NCBI RefSeq assembly: GCF_003331145.1
Contig: NZ_QLVE01000015.1
Coordinates: 1-64,000 of the forward strand
DNA: 64,000 bases
Source: Exiguobacterium sp. TNDT2
GTDB taxonomy: Bacteria; Bacillota; Bacilli; Exiguobacteriales; Exiguobacteriaceae
Direction of reading: 5' to 3'
The notes beneath the pieces are model-generated. The model had not been told where the DNA came from. It saw only the letters and a program-made list of their open reading frames with translations, and made no database searches. A program made the translations under genes and the position numbers. Shown one piece after another: positions 33,477 to 42,219 of the stretch (position 1 is its first letter; each line of letters starts with the position of its first letter).

Positions 33477-35369
33477 TCATTTCTTCTGTGCTTGAATTTG
33501 TTCATCGAGCTCCGATAAATATTCCCAACGTTCCATCTTCGCATCGAGTGCTTCTTTCAATGCGGCGATATCGGCGTAAAGTTCATTCACTTTGCCGAGG
33601 TCGCTTCCGGCTGTAGCGAGCCGTGCCTCGGCGGCCTCGATCTCAGATTCGAGCGACGCGATATCATCCTCAATTGTCTCCCATTCCTTCTGCTCTTTGA
33701 AAGTGAATTTGACGACGTCGACTTTGACACGCTCTTTCTTTTCTTTCGATTCTTTCTTCACTTGTTGCTTCGTCTGTTCCTGGAGTGTGGCCAAATAATC
33801 ACTGTACTCTGCGTGATAGACGTTGATCGTCCCGTCTTCAAAAGCGATGAGCTGTTCGGCAATCCGATCTAAGAAATAGCGGTCGTGACTGACGGCGATG
33901 ACCGTGCCTGGGAACGACTCCAAATAGTCCTCGAGGACAGACAGCGTCTCCGTATCGAGATCGTTCGTCGGTTCATCCAAAAACAGTACGTTCGGCTCGT
34001 CCATTAAAATCCGGAGCAAGACGAGGCGACGTTTCTCGCCACCAGACAGTTTGGCGATTGGCTTGTATTGCGCGTCCGGGGTGAACAAGAAGCGTTCGAG
34101 CATCTGACTGGCCGTGATTGTTTCGCCGTCAGGTGTATAGATGACTTGAGCGATTCGTTCGATCTCATCGATGACGCGTCGCGTCGTGTCCTCAAACTCG
34201 ACTTGTTGCCCATAATATCCGAGATGGACTGTTTCGCCGTGGACGACCGTACCGTTCTTCGGTTCGAGGCGGTGGGCGAGCAAGTTCATGAGTGTCGTCT
34301 TCCCGCTCCCGTTCGGTCCAACGATGCCGTACCGTTCCCGGCGTCCGAATAGCCATGAGAAGTCTTGAATGAGCAAGTTGTCGTCATAACCGAACGACAA
34401 GTTCTCCACTTCGATGACTTTTTTCCCGAGGCGGCGTGAACCGACGGATACTTCGAGCGCTTCTTCCTCGGCGAGCGTCTCTTGATGCTTCAAATCTTCC
34501 ACGCGCTGAATACGTGCTTTCTGTTTCGTCGTCCGTGCCTTGGCACCGCGGCGCAACCAGGCGAGCTCACGACGCAAGATATTTTGCCGCTTTTGCTCCA
34601 TCGAATGCGACCGGGCCTTCCGTTCGGCGCGTTTCTCGAGGAAGAGCTCGTAGTTCCCGTCATAGAAGTAACTCGTGCCATCGGCGATTTCGAGGATATG
34701 GTTCGTGACGCGGTTCAAGAAATAACGGTCATGGGTGATGAGCAAGATGGCCCCTCGGTAATCGGCCAGGACCGTCTCGAGCCAAGCAATCGTATCGGCG
34801 TCAAGTTCGTTCGTCGGCTCATCGAGCAACAATAGATCAGCTTCGTCGAGCAGGGCTGCGGCCAAGGCGACCCGTTTCTGTTGTCCCCCGGAGAGCGAAC
34901 TGATCTCTGCCGTCACGTCCGGAAGGCCGAGCCGATTCAAGATCGATTTCAACTTCGCCTCGGTCTCCCAAGCGTCGGCGGCGTCGACCGCTTGCTGAGC
35001 TTTCATGAAACGTTCCAGCCACTGTTCGCTCGTCGGATTCGCCTCGAGTGCTTGGCGCGCGAGCTCATATTGTTTCAACGCTTGGACGGACGGGGTATCA
35101 CTCGTGAACAACGCGTCTAAAATCGTTTGCCCGGGTGCGAAGTCGACCGTTTGGGTCAAATAGCGAATCCGATAGTCGTTCGGATGTTGCATCGAACCGC
35201 GATCTGGCGTCTCGACGCCAGCGACGATTTTTAAGAACGTCGATTTTCCAGAGCCGTTGACGCCGATGACCCCGATGCGGTTGCCCGGATGGATCGTCAT
35301 CGTGACGTCATCGAATAACACTTTATCTGCAAATTCTTTATGGATGCCTTCGATGGCTAATAAACTCAT
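33477..35369 (-). CDS. ABC-F ribosome-associated ATPase (Uup/YfmR type)
   Basis: This 630-residue soluble protein carries two ABC cassettes and acts on the ribosome rather than as a transporter. Walker A motifs are GVNGSGKST near 38 and GPNGSGKTT near 350; signatures are LSGGQQKR near 158 and LSGGEKRR near 435; Walker B segments are LLLLDEPTNELD and VLFLDEPTNDLD. The interdomain linker is rich in Arg and Lys (ELAWLRRGAKARTTKQKARI), typical of Uup. A coiled-coil C-terminal domain (about 530-630) follows. It overlaps the plsC stop by 4 bases. Bacillus YfmR relieves stalling at proline runs; that role is by family. Confidence 0.92.
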   Translation of the reverse strand: MSLLAIEGIHKEFADKVLFDDVTMTIHPGNRIGVIGVNGSGKSTFLKIVAGVETPDRGSMQHPNDYRIRYLTQTVDFAPGQTILDALFTSDTPSVQALKQYELARQALEANPTSEQWLERFMKAQQAVDAADAWETEAKLKSILNRLGLPDVTAEISSLSGGQQKRVALAAALLDEADLLLLDEPTNELDADTIAWLETVLADYRGAILLITHDRYFLNRVTNHILEIADGTSYFYDGNYELFLEKRAERKARSHSMEQKRQNILRRELAWLRRGAKARTTKQKARIQRVEDLKHQETLAEEEALEVSVGSRRLGKKVIEVENLSFGYDDNLLIQDFSWLFGRRERYGIVGPNGSGKTTLMNLLAHRLEPKNGTVVHGETVHLGYYGQQVEFEDTTRRVIDEIERIAQVIYTPDGETITASQMLERFLFTPDAQYKPIAKLSGGEKRRLVLLRILMDEPNVLFLDEPTNDLDTETLSVLEDYLESFPGTVIAVSHDRYFLDRIAEQLIAFEDGTINVYHAEYSDYLATLQEQTKQQVKKESKEKKERVKVDVVKFTFKEQKEWETIEDDIASLESEIEAAEARLATAGSDLGKVNELYADIAALKEALDAKMERWEYLSELDEQIQAQKK

Positions 35370-36067
35370 GATTCTTCTCCTTCAACGACGCGGCGAATCA
35401 TTGTCTCCGCAAGCGCCGCAATTTCTTTGTTCGGGACATTGGCCGGGTCGATGACCGGTAAAAAGGTGACGTCGACCGTCCCTGGGGTGATGCGATTTTT
35501 CGTCTCGAGCAAATGATGGCTGCCTTTGATGGCGACCGGGACGATCTTAGCGCCGCTTGAAGTGGCGAGCGTCAGGCTACCGGCTTTAAACTCTTTGATC
35601 GGACCACCTTTTGAGCGAGTGCCTTCCGGGAAGACGATAATCGACTGGCCTGATTGAATCGTCTCTACGCCCGAGCGGATGGCTTTAATCGATTGGCGGC
35701 GGTCGCCACGGTCGATAAAGATACAGCCCATCATCTCCATCCAACGCGGGATGATTGGGAACTTTTGTACCTCAATCTTAGAAATGAAAGCCTTTGGATG
35801 TTTCGTTGCCGTAAGCATGATCGGGACATCGAAGTTCCCTTGATGGTTCGCGACGTAGACGACCGGCTCGTTCGGAATATTTTCTTGACCGTGCACGCGG
35901 ACGCGGGCGCCGGCGATGCGGAGTAAGAAGCGAGCCCATGTATAGGCGACGGTTTGAACGTACGCATAACGTTCGGGTGGTGTCAGCCGTTTCGCTTTCG
36001 GATAAAACGGAAGCGTGAGCGGCAAGACGGCGAAAAAGGCGATAAACCAGATGGCGGTGCGGATCAT
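35366..36067 (-). CDS. plsC: 1-acyl-sn-glycerol-3-phosphate acyltransferase
   Basis: This 233-residue membrane-associated enzyme adds the second acyl chain to make phosphatidic acid. The catalytic HX4D motif is NHQGNFD near 75, and the glycerophosphate-binding FPEGTRSKGG lies near 147. A hydrophobic N-terminal segment (about 3-20) anchors it. I start at the ATG at 36067, which AGAGGAGAAA precedes; the frame is open 14 codons further but without a site. Its stop overlaps the ABC-F start by 4 bases, so the two are coupled. Confidence 0.93.
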   Translation of the reverse strand: MIRTAIWFIAFFAVLPLTLPFYPKAKRLTPPERYAYVQTVAYTWARFLLRIAGARVRVHGQENIPNEPVVYVANHQGNFDVPIMLTATKHPKAFISKIEVQKFPIIPRWMEMMGCIFIDRGDRRQSIKAIRSGVETIQSGQSIIVFPEGTRSKGGPIKEFKAGSLTLATSSGAKIVPVAIKGSHHLLETKNRITPGTVDVTFLPVIDPANVPNKEIAALAETMIRRVVEGEES

Positions 36068-36111
36068 ACATATTTCTCCTCTCAATAGTGCGGTTATAAG
36101 TCTGGACACGA

Positions 36112-36150
36112 AGAAAGAGTCTTCTTCTCTGGACGAGAATCCGACTCTTT
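36112..36150 (-). terminator. Terminator after the 86-residue gene (minus strand)
   Basis: AAAGAGTC and GACTCTTT form the outer stem, with an inner TTCTC/GAGAA hairpin, followed on the minus strand by CTTCGTG, which is a poor T run. Confidence 0.55.
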
Positions 36151-36161
36151 GGCATGAATCT

Positions 36162-36422
36162 TTATTCCCAGAAGCGAGATTCGCTTTCCTCTTCTTCTTC
36201 CTCGAGTTCGAACGTGATTCGTTTATTCACCGGATCCACAGCAAAGTAAGCTCCGTCTTGATCGATGCTCTTGAACTGCATGACGTCGTCACTGCCGATT
36301 TCAAGCGTGAGTCGAATGCGGTTGTCATCGTCGACGAGCAAGATGCCGTCTTCTTTTAGCCATAGCTCCATGACCGGTGAATAACGCAATAACCATTCGT
36401 TCGATAAAGGGATTTCATTCAT
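36162..36422 (-). CDS. Hypothetical acidic protein, 86 residues
   Basis: I do not recognise this family. The protein is soluble and acidic, with an alternating beta pattern in WLLRYSPVMELWLKEDGILLVDDDNRIRLTLEIG and a run of Glu (ELEEEEEESESRFWE) at the C-terminus. GGAGGC precedes the ATG and a terminator-like hairpin follows, so it is probably a monocistronic real gene. No neighbour suggests a function. Confidence 0.65.
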   Translation of the reverse strand: MNEIPLSNEWLLRYSPVMELWLKEDGILLVDDDNRIRLTLEIGSDDVMQFKSIDQDGAYFAVDPVNKRITFELEEEEEESESRFWE

Positions 36423-36505
36423 ACGTATTCGTGCCTCCTACGGGTTGAGTCCGTTTTGCTCTCTGTCTACAATAGAATAACAAAAGTGGAGGGTGAAGAC
36501 GAGCG

Positions 36506-36748
36506 TTATGTAGAACGTTTACGTGTAGTTGAATGCATGCGCGCCACGATGCGTTTAATTTTTTTCTCGTTGCGGCGTTCGATGAACAAGACGTTCATTT
36601 GGGCAAGTAACTGTTTAAATGAAGATAAGCCCATGGCGAGCAATACAGCGAACAGGAATGTACCAATCGGGTCTTTGAAAAAACCGGTTTGGAGCGAGAC
36701 GGACAAACCGACGACCGAAAGAATCGTGGTGAGAAAATAAAATAGCAT
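36506..36748 (-). CDS. Small membrane protein, 80 residues, two helices
   Basis: Two predicted membrane helices (about 2-20 and 27-46) are followed by a strongly basic cytoplasmic tail (FIERRNEKKIKRIVARMHSTTRKRST). The ATG is preceded by GGGAGAG at a good distance. I do not recognise a named family. It is one of three small minus-strand genes in a row between plsC and cvfB. Confidence 0.65.
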   Translation of the reverse strand: MLFYFLTTILSVVGLSVSLQTGFFKDPIGTFLFAVLLAMGLSSFKQLLAQMNVLFIERRNEKKIKRIVARMHSTTRKRST

Positions 36749-36843
36749 AAATGACTCTCCCTTCCCAGATGATTCAACTGTGAAAGCCGAACGTTATGGT
36801 CGTTCGACAAAGGCATGATAAATTCCTTTTTTTGTCGAAATAA

Positions 36844-36873
36844 AATAAAAACGCCTTCTGTAGGAGAGGGCGT
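36844..36873 (-). terminator. Terminator after the 49-residue gene (minus strand)
   Basis: On the minus strand GACGCC pairs with GGCGTT around a loop, followed by TTTTTATTTTATTT. Confidence 0.75.
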
Positions 36874-37023
36874 CTACTCTTGAATCATCGTGACAGATGA
36901 AGATACGTTCGTATCAACTCCGGTTGAGAAAATGAAGCTAAGTGAAGCGAGTAAAGCAAAGAAAGCGATTAATAAGCCTTTCATGAAGCGCTTCGCAAAA
37001 GATCGAGATTGTACGTCAAACAT
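36874..37023 (-). CDS. Small single-helix membrane protein, 49 residues
   Basis: The frame runs from ATG at 37023 to TAG at 36874-36876 and encodes 49 residues: a basic N-terminus (MFDVQSRSFAKRFMKG), one hydrophobic helix (LLIAFFALLASLSFIFS, about 17-33) and a short polar tail (TGVDTNVSSSVTMIQE). CGGGGGATA precedes the ATG, and an intrinsic terminator directly follows the stop, which together support a real gene. It could be a membrane anchor or a secreted-peptide precursor; no family is recognised. Confidence 0.6.
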   Translation of the reverse strand: MFDVQSRSFAKRFMKGLLIAFFALLASLSFIFSTGVDTNVSSSVTMIQE

Positions 37024-37311
37024 TTAATATCCCCCGTTCGGCCATGGTTGAAACCTAAATCGTTAACCAACACTTCCTTAATAATAACGTTTTCAAAATG
37101 TGGATACTAGATGGTAAATGTTCGTTCACAAAATTGTCACAAAATTTCAAATACGGACATGTGGAAGAGAAATGATTTAGTTACAAGCTGAATGAATCTT
37201 GTTCACATTTCAGACACAAATGAACGGAGTAGGGAAATCGAACGTGATATGATTAGGAACGTGTGTAGGTAGGTATACTGACAGTAATAGATGAAAAAGG
37301 ATGTGGATTGT
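37024..37311. other. Intergenic region between the 49-residue gene and cvfB
   Basis: AT-rich stretch of 288 bases holding two divergent promoters by position. TATACT at 37274-37279 may be the cvfB -10, but no good -35 is seen. TAATAACGTTTTCA near 37080-37093 resembles cre with two mismatches. No RNA gene or repeat is evident. Confidence 0.4.
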
Positions 37312-38163
37312 ATGGCATTACGTGCAGGAGAAGTAGTGGACTTGGTCGCGGAACGTTCAGCTGATTTTGGTGTGTTTATCGGAAACGGTCGCGAAGAGGT
37401 GCTCCTTCATCGCAAAGAACAAACAGAAGAAGTCACAGTCGGACAGACAGTGCGGGTCTTCCTTTATCACGACTCGGAAGGACGTCTCGCTTCGACGATG
37501 ACGATTCCGAGTGTCACGTTCGATGATTACGAGTGGTATGAAGTGACAGGGGTCCGGTATAACACCGGTGTGTTCGTCAATATCGGGATTCAAAAGGATG
37601 TGCTCGTCTCATTAGATGATCTTCCTGAGAACCGGTCGTATTGGCCGAAAGAAGGAGACAAGTTGTGCATTCGTCTCAAGTACGATCAAAAGAGCCGTCT
37701 TCTCGGGGAGCCGGCCCACTATGCGTACTTAAACTTGTTGGCGCGTCCTGCTAAAGAAGAATGGGGCAATCAAGATGTTCATGCGATCGTCGTCAATCGA
37801 CGCGAAGTCGGTGTGAACGTCTGGGTCGAAAATGAATCGCTCGGTTTCTTACATGAAGCAGAGATGACACGTTGGCCGCGTCTCGGTGAACAGTTGACCG
37901 TACGTGTGACACAAGTGAAGCAAGACGGGACGGTACTCGTCTCAATGAAACCACGGGCCTATGAAGCGATTGACCCGGACGCGGAAAGCATTCGTGCCTA
38001 CATTGAAGAACGCGGCGGCCAAATGCCTTACGGCGATAAGACGGCGCCGGACGTGATTGATCGTGAGTTCGGGATGAGCAAAGCGGCGTTCAAGCGCGCC
38101 CTCGGGAAACTGCTAAAAGAAAAGCAAGTTGAAAAACTCGACAACGGCTACAAATTGAAATAA
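37312..38163 (+). CDS. cvfB: S1-domain RNA-binding protein CvfB (YitL family)
   Basis: This 283-residue protein has three S1-type OB domains followed by a C-terminal winged helix, the CvfB architecture. CvfB binds RNA and affects virulence-gene expression in Staphylococcus. Visible segments are DFGVFIGNGREEVLLH near 20, YNTGVFVNIGIQKDVLVS near 80, VGVNVWVENESLGFLHEAEM near 160 and the terminal FGMSKAAFKRALGKLLKEKQVEKLDNGYKL. The start at 37312 follows AAAAAGGATGTGG; another ATG seven codons upstream has no site. No terminator separates it from the cshA promoter. Confidence 0.92.
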   Translation: MALRAGEVVDLVAERSADFGVFIGNGREEVLLHRKEQTEEVTVGQTVRVFLYHDSEGRLASTMTIPSVTFDDYEWYEVTGVRYNTGVFVNIGIQKDVLVSLDDLPENRSYWPKEGDKLCIRLKYDQKSRLLGEPAHYAYLNLLARPAKEEWGNQDVHAIVVNRREVGVNVWVENESLGFLHEAEMTRWPRLGEQLTVRVTQVKQDGTVLVSMKPRAYEAIDPDAESIRAYIEERGGQMPYGDKTAPDVIDREFGMSKAAFKRALGKLLKEKQVEKLDNGYKLK

Positions 38164-38174
38164 GATTACTCATG

Positions 38175-38202
38175 TTGACGCGGTCGTGAAAAGTTTTAGA
38201 AT
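38175..38202 (+). promoter_or_regulatory. Predicted cshA promoter
   Basis: TTGACG (38175-38180), a 16-base spacer and TAGAAT (38197-38202). The transcript would have a leader of about 118 bases. A second TATAGT at 38233-38238 lacks a good -35. Confidence 0.6.
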
Positions 38203-38271
38203 GTATTTCTTTCATTTTAGAAACGAATACGTTATAGTTAGTAAAGTTGACTAAGAGGAAACATTGAAAGA

Positions 38272-38303
38272 ACGTCTGTTGAACGAACTCTCAGACGTTT
38301 TTT
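38272..38303 (+). promoter_or_regulatory. Terminator-like hairpin in the cshA leader, candidate attenuator
   Basis: ACGTCTG (38272-38278) pairs with CAGACGT (38292-38298), immediately followed by six T residues. It lies after the promoter and ends 24 bases before the start codon, so it can terminate transcription before the gene. Confidence 0.6.
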
Positions 38304-38326
38304 GTATGAACAAAGGAGAATATAAT

Positions 38327-39835
38327 TTGACAAAATTTCAAGATTTACAGTTAAGTGAAGCATTAGTAAAAGGTGTACTCAAAATGGGCTTCGAAGAAGC
38401 GACACCGATCCAAGCTGAAACAATTCCTGTCGCACTCACTGGAGTGGACGTATTAGGACAAGCACAAACAGGTACAGGGAAAACAGCAGCTTTCGGTATT
38501 CCGACAATTGAGCGAATCGATTCAAAGGCGCGTCAAGTCCAAGCACTCGTTCTTGCACCGACACGTGAACTTGCGATTCAAGTTGCAGAAGAATTGAACA
38601 AAATCGGGGAAGCGAAACGTGTATACGCACTCCCTGTTTACGGTGGTCAACAAATCGACCGTCAAATCCGCGGCTTGAAAAAGAACCCACAAATCGTCGT
38701 TGCGACACCAGGACGTCTCATGGACCACATGAAGCGCAAGACGATCAAACTCGACGAGATCCAAACGGTCATCTTGGACGAGGCGGATGAAATGCTCAAC
38801 ATGGGCTTCGTAGAAGATATCGAGACGATTTTGGCTGGTCTTCCAGCTGAGCGTCAGACGCTTCTCTTCTCAGCGACAATGCCACCACAGATCAAGAAGA
38901 TTGCTGAACGCTTCATGAAGTCGCCGACAATCATCAAAGTAAAAGCGAAGGAAATGACAGTTGAGAACATCAACCAACAGTTCCTCGAATTGCGCGAAGG
39001 CCAGAAATTCGATACGCTTTGCCGTTTGATTGACATCGACTCACCAGAACTCAGCATCATCTTCGCTCGTACGAAGAAACGCGTTGACGAAGTGACAGAA
39101 GCCCTTATCAAGCGTGGTTACACGGCTGATGGTCTTCACGGTGACTTGACGCAATCAAAACGCGACCAAGTCATTCGTCGTTTCAAAAACGGCACGATTG
39201 ACATCTTAGTCGCAACAGACGTTGCAGCACGTGGTCTCGACATCTCAGGTGTGACACACGTTTACAACTTCGATGTGCCACAAGACCCGGAAAGCTACGT
39301 GCACCGGATCGGACGTACAGGCCGTGCTGGTAAAACAGGTACTGCTCTTACGTTCATCACGCCACGTGAGTTCGGCCAAGTCAAAGCAATCGAGCGTGTG
39401 ACGAACAAGAAGATGAACCGTCGTCACGTACCGACAATCGCGGAAGTACTTGAAGGCAACCAGAAGCAAGCAGCTGAAGAGTTGATCGAACGCGTTCAAG
39501 CGGGCGATTTCAAAGCTTACACGCAACTTGCGACAGAGCTTCTTGAAGAGTATGAAGCAGTTGAAATTCTTGCGGCAGCCCTTCGTGGATTGACGAAAGA
39601 GCCGGATTCAACACCAGTTGAAATCTCATACGCAGACCCAATTCGCGTGAAGCGTCAAGGCGGACGCAACGACCGCGGTGGATACCGTGGAAACCGTAGT
39701 GGCGGCGGCGAACGTCGTGGCGGCGGAGACCGTGGCGGCCGTAGCGGTGGCGGCGGTGGATACCGTGGCAAACGTAGCGGTGGAGACGACCGTCGTCGTT
39801 CGGACGACCGTGGCCCACGCCGTCCGCGTGACTAA
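38327..39835 (+). CDS. cshA: DEAD-box RNA helicase CshA
   Basis: This 502-residue helicase unwinds RNA in cold adaptation, ribosome assembly and degradosome-linked decay. Motifs in order: Q motif [17 protein letters not shown] near 47, [21 protein letters not shown] near 152, SAT near 182, [14 protein letters not shown] and [11 protein letters not shown] near 315-345. The C-terminus from about 440 is an Arg/Gly-rich tail ([12 protein letters not shown]-type repeats) that binds RNA. The start is TTG at 38327, eight bases after AAAGGAG. An in-frame TTG at 38264 with AGAGGA before it is an alternative that would read through the leader hairpin. Confidence 0.95.
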   Translation: MTKFQDLQLSEALVKGVLKMGFEEATPIQAETIPVALTGVDVLGQAQTGTGKTAAFGIPTIERIDSKARQVQALVLAPTRELAIQVAEELNKIGEAKRVYALPVYGGQQIDRQIRGLKKNPQIVVATPGRLMDHMKRKTIKLDEIQTVILDEADEMLNMGFVEDIETILAGLPAERQTLLFSATMPPQIKKIAERFMKSPTIIKVKAKEMTVENINQQFLELREGQKFDTLCRLIDIDSPELSIIFARTKKRVDEVTEALIKRGYTADGLHGDLTQSKRDQVIRRFKNGTIDILVATDVAARGLDISGVTHVYNFDVPQDPESYVHRIGRTGRAGKTGTALTFITPREFGQVKAIERVTNKKMNRRHVPTIAEVLEGNQKQAAEELIERVQAGDFKAYTQLATELLEEYEAVEILAAALRGLTKEPDSTPVEISYADPIRVKRQGGRNDRGGYRGNRSGGGERRGGGDRGGRSGGGGGYRGKRSGGDDRRRSDDRGPRRPRD

Positions 39836-39844
39836 TCAATAACC

Positions 39845-39885
39845 AAAAACCGCATCTCCTTAAGTGGATTTGCGGTTTTTTTTTT
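39845..39885 (+). terminator. Intrinsic terminator after cshA
   Basis: AAAAACCGCA pairs with TGCGGTTTTT across a longer loop, with a T10 tract. Confidence 0.9.
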
Positions 39886-39936
39886 GGTGTCATGCTACAC
39901 TAAACGAGTAGAGACAGAAAAATGAGGTGTCAACGG

Positions 39937-40188
39937 ATGATTGAACTAGGTTTTGGTCTCGTCATACTAGTGGCGTGCGTCCTGGCTTTGAAACCGATTA
40001 TAACGCGGACCGAGCGTCCGAATTTTCGATATATCCCGGTCGCCACGCTCTTGTTCGGTGCGATGATTTGGCTCGTGATGGCCATCGGTGTCGGCGGGAA
40101 GATGGGAATCGGCTACGGTGTGATGAGTATCGTGTATTTCATTGCTTGTTTCGGTGCCTATATGTATGTGCATACACGAGCGAGCTGA
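39937..40188 (+). CDS. Small membrane protein, 83 residues, three helices
   Basis: Three predicted helices (about 3-18, 31-50 and 58-77) with a polar loop after the first (ITRTERPNFRY). I do not recognise a named family. The ATG at 39937 lies eight bases after GAGGTG; an ATG five codons upstream is less well placed. A hairpin with a weak T run (40179-40208) overlaps its stop. The EAL-like gene follows on the same strand and could be co-transcribed. Confidence 0.65.
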   Translation: MIELGFGLVILVACVLALKPIITRTERPNFRYIPVATLLFGAMIWLVMAIGVGGKMGIGYGVMSIVYFIACFGAYMYVHTRAS

Positions 40189-40208
40189 AACCAGCTCGCT
40201 TTCGTGTT
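40179..40208 (+). terminator. Weak hairpin overlapping the stop of the 83-residue gene
   Basis: AGCGAGCTG pairs with CAGCTCGCT around AAAC; the following TTTCGTGTTT is a poor T run, so termination may be partial. Confidence 0.45.
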
Positions 40209-40233
40209 TAGAAAAAAAGACGAGGTGATCAAG

Positions 40234-41418
40234 TTGGACGCAGTGGATGTGATGATGAATCCAGATGAAGTCGAAGTGACATTTGAACCGATTCTTGGGG
40301 CCGCGACCTTTCAAGTAGAGGGTTACATGGTACATGGACAGTTCAGGGGCGAGTCGCTCACCCCGTTCTTTTATGACGATGATGTTCCACTCGAGTATCA
40401 GCTTGATATTGCCAAGCGCATGGAGCGTTTGGCGGCCGAGCAGTTGCGAGATGCGACGCAATTCGTCACGTTCCGGTGTCGTTCGGAATGGATTCTCGAA
40501 GAAGGCGGCGAGGCGTTTCTGGCCCCGCTTCGAGAATTGAATTTCCCGCTCCATCGCATTTATGTGACGCTCCAAGGGACGGATCTCGTCGACGTGTCGC
40601 GCTTGTCCCGTGTCGTCCAGTATTACCGTTCTTCCGGTGTCAAAGTCGCGCTCGACTTCGCGGAGTCAACGAGCATCGAAGACATCATGACGGTGGCGCC
40701 TGAGATGCTCCTCGTCGATTTGGCGACGATGGTCGAGAAGAAGACGTTATCGGTCACGTATCCGCAAATGCTTCAGACGATGGAGTATATCGCTTCCCGT
40801 CTCGGGGCACCGCTCCTGTATAAATCGATCGACCATCTCGGACAGCTACGTTATGCATGGCGTCACGGGGGGCGTTATTATATGGGAAGTCTCCTCGGGC
40901 CAAGCAATGCGACGCCGCCTCGAGAAGCGAAAGGGATGAGTGTGTTGAAGCAAGAAGTACCGTCGTTCTTCCTGCATGACCAAGAACGGATCAAGCGATT
41001 GTATGAGCTCGAGTTCGAACTCCATAAACAAATCCACGATCTCGTGCAAAGCGGGAAGTGGTCGCGCGATAAGAAAGATGAATGGTTGCTCCATATCGCG
41101 CCAAAACTCGAAGGGACGTTCGTCCGATACTATTTGACGGACCAAACCGGGTTCCAGACGAGCGCGAACGTCTATCAGGCGCAGTCGAATTGGACGGTCG
41201 ACAATACGTATCGCGGCTATAACTGGAGTTTCCGTCCGTACTTCATTCGGACGATGGCAGCGATGGACGTGCGCGGACGAGGTTACTTGTCCGAGGATTA
41301 TCGTGACTTCAGCTCGAACGAAGTGACGCGGACGTTCAGTTATCCGTTACCGGACGGCATGTTTTTATTTGCGGATTTATCAGAAGAGTTCTTATACCAA
41401 AATCGACTATTAGATTGA
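40234..41418 (+). CDS. YkuI-like protein with a degenerate EAL domain
   Basis: This 394-residue cytoplasmic protein resembles Bacillus YkuI: an EAL-type barrel (about 1-235) and a C-terminal PAS-like YkuI_C domain (about 250-394; RGYNWSFRPYFIRTM and VTRTFSYPLPDGMFLFADL). Positions that bind metal or substrate in active EAL enzymes look replaced: the EAL glutamate by Met32 (GYMVHGQ), the asparagine by about Cys82, the second glutamate by Thr112 (YVTLQG), the DD pair by Asp141-Phe142, and the lysine by Leu160 (MLLVDL). It probably cannot hydrolyse c-di-GMP and may only bind it or a partner. The start is TTG 40234 after GAGGTGATC. Confidence 0.85.
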   Translation: MDAVDVMMNPDEVEVTFEPILGAATFQVEGYMVHGQFRGESLTPFFYDDDVPLEYQLDIAKRMERLAAEQLRDATQFVTFRCRSEWILEEGGEAFLAPLRELNFPLHRIYVTLQGTDLVDVSRLSRVVQYYRSSGVKVALDFAESTSIEDIMTVAPEMLLVDLATMVEKKTLSVTYPQMLQTMEYIASRLGAPLLYKSIDHLGQLRYAWRHGGRYYMGSLLGPSNATPPREAKGMSVLKQEVPSFFLHDQERIKRLYELEFELHKQIHDLVQSGKWSRDKKDEWLLHIAPKLEGTFVRYYLTDQTGFQTSANVYQAQSNWTVDNTYRGYNWSFRPYFIRTMAAMDVRGRGYLSEDYRDFSSNEVTRTFSYPLPDGMFLFADLSEEFLYQNRLLD

Positions 41419-41429
41419 GAGGGAAAACG

Positions 41430-42179
41430 ATGTTAGATTATGATTACGATGCATTGCGCGAAATCGGGCGAATTGTCGCCTTGGCGCGCGACGAGATGGC
41501 GAAAGCGGTCAAGCCGGGTATGACGACGAAACAATTGGATGAGATTGGACAACGCGTTTTGGAAACAGAAGGGGCCGCCTCGGCTCCGATCACGATGTAT
41601 GAGTTTCCAGGATACACGTGCATCTCCATCAATGAAGTGGCAGCCCACGGCATTCCGGGCGACCTCGTCATCCAAGACGGCGACGTGGTCAACGTCGACG
41701 TGTCGGCCGTGAAGGACGGCTACTATGCCGATACAGGACGAACGGTCATCGCCGGTACACCGAAATCGGCTAAACACGAGCGTTTGGTCGAAGTGTCGTT
41801 GACATCGCTCGAAGCGGGTCTCAGCAAAGTGAAGGCCGGCGTCAAAGTCAACCAAATCGGGAAAGCGATTTATGCCGATGCCCGGAAAAACGGCTTCACG
41901 GTCATCCGCAACTTGGCGGGCCATGGTCTTGGGCGCACCCTTCATGGGGAGCCGGAGACGATCTCGAACTACTATAGTCGTGAAGAGAACGACATCTTGA
42001 AGGAAGGTCAAGTCATTGCCGTCGAGACATTCATCTCGACGCAAGACGAAATCGTCTATCAATCGGAAGAGGACGGCTGGTCATTGTTCACCCCGAACAA
42101 CAGCCTCGTCTCGCAGTTCGAGCACACGGTCATCGTCACAAAAGACGGATATGAAGTATTGACGGGCACGTTCCGTTAA
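41430..42179 (+). CDS. map: Methionine aminopeptidase, type I
   Basis: This 249-residue dimetal enzyme removes the N-terminal methionine from new proteins. Ligand segments are visible: His in EVAAHGIPG near 75, Asp pair in VNVDVSAVKDGYYADTGRT near 93-105, His in NLAGHGLGRTLH near 168, and Glu in VIAVETF near 202 and QFEHTV near 233. Length matches the second Bacillus paralogue (YflG/MapB) rather than the ribosomal-operon copy, and no ribosomal genes are near. GAGAGGG precedes the ATG at 41430. It follows the EAL-like gene by 11 bases and is likely co-transcribed. Confidence 0.95.
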   Translation: MLDYDYDALREIGRIVALARDEMAKAVKPGMTTKQLDEIGQRVLETEGAASAPITMYEFPGYTCISINEVAAHGIPGDLVIQDGDVVNVDVSAVKDGYYADTGRTVIAGTPKSAKHERLVEVSLTSLEAGLSKVKAGVKVNQIGKAIYADARKNGFTVIRNLAGHGLGRTLHGEPETISNYYSREENDILKEGQVIAVETFISTQDEIVYQSEEDGWSLFTPNNSLVSQFEHTVIVTKDGYEVLTGTFR

Positions 42180-42187
42180 CAATCAAC

Positions 42188-42219
42188 AGGCGGCAGACAC
42201 GAGGTCTGCCGCCTTTTTT
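42188..42219. terminator. Bidirectional terminator between map and menC
   Basis: AGGCGGCAGAC pairs with GTCTGCCGCCT, followed by T6; it separates converging genes and touches the menC stop. Confidence 0.9.

Noticed and set aside
41433-42062. 209-codon frame antisense to methionine aminopeptidase
   Set aside because: Shadow of a codon-biased gene; no ribosome site or homology by eye.
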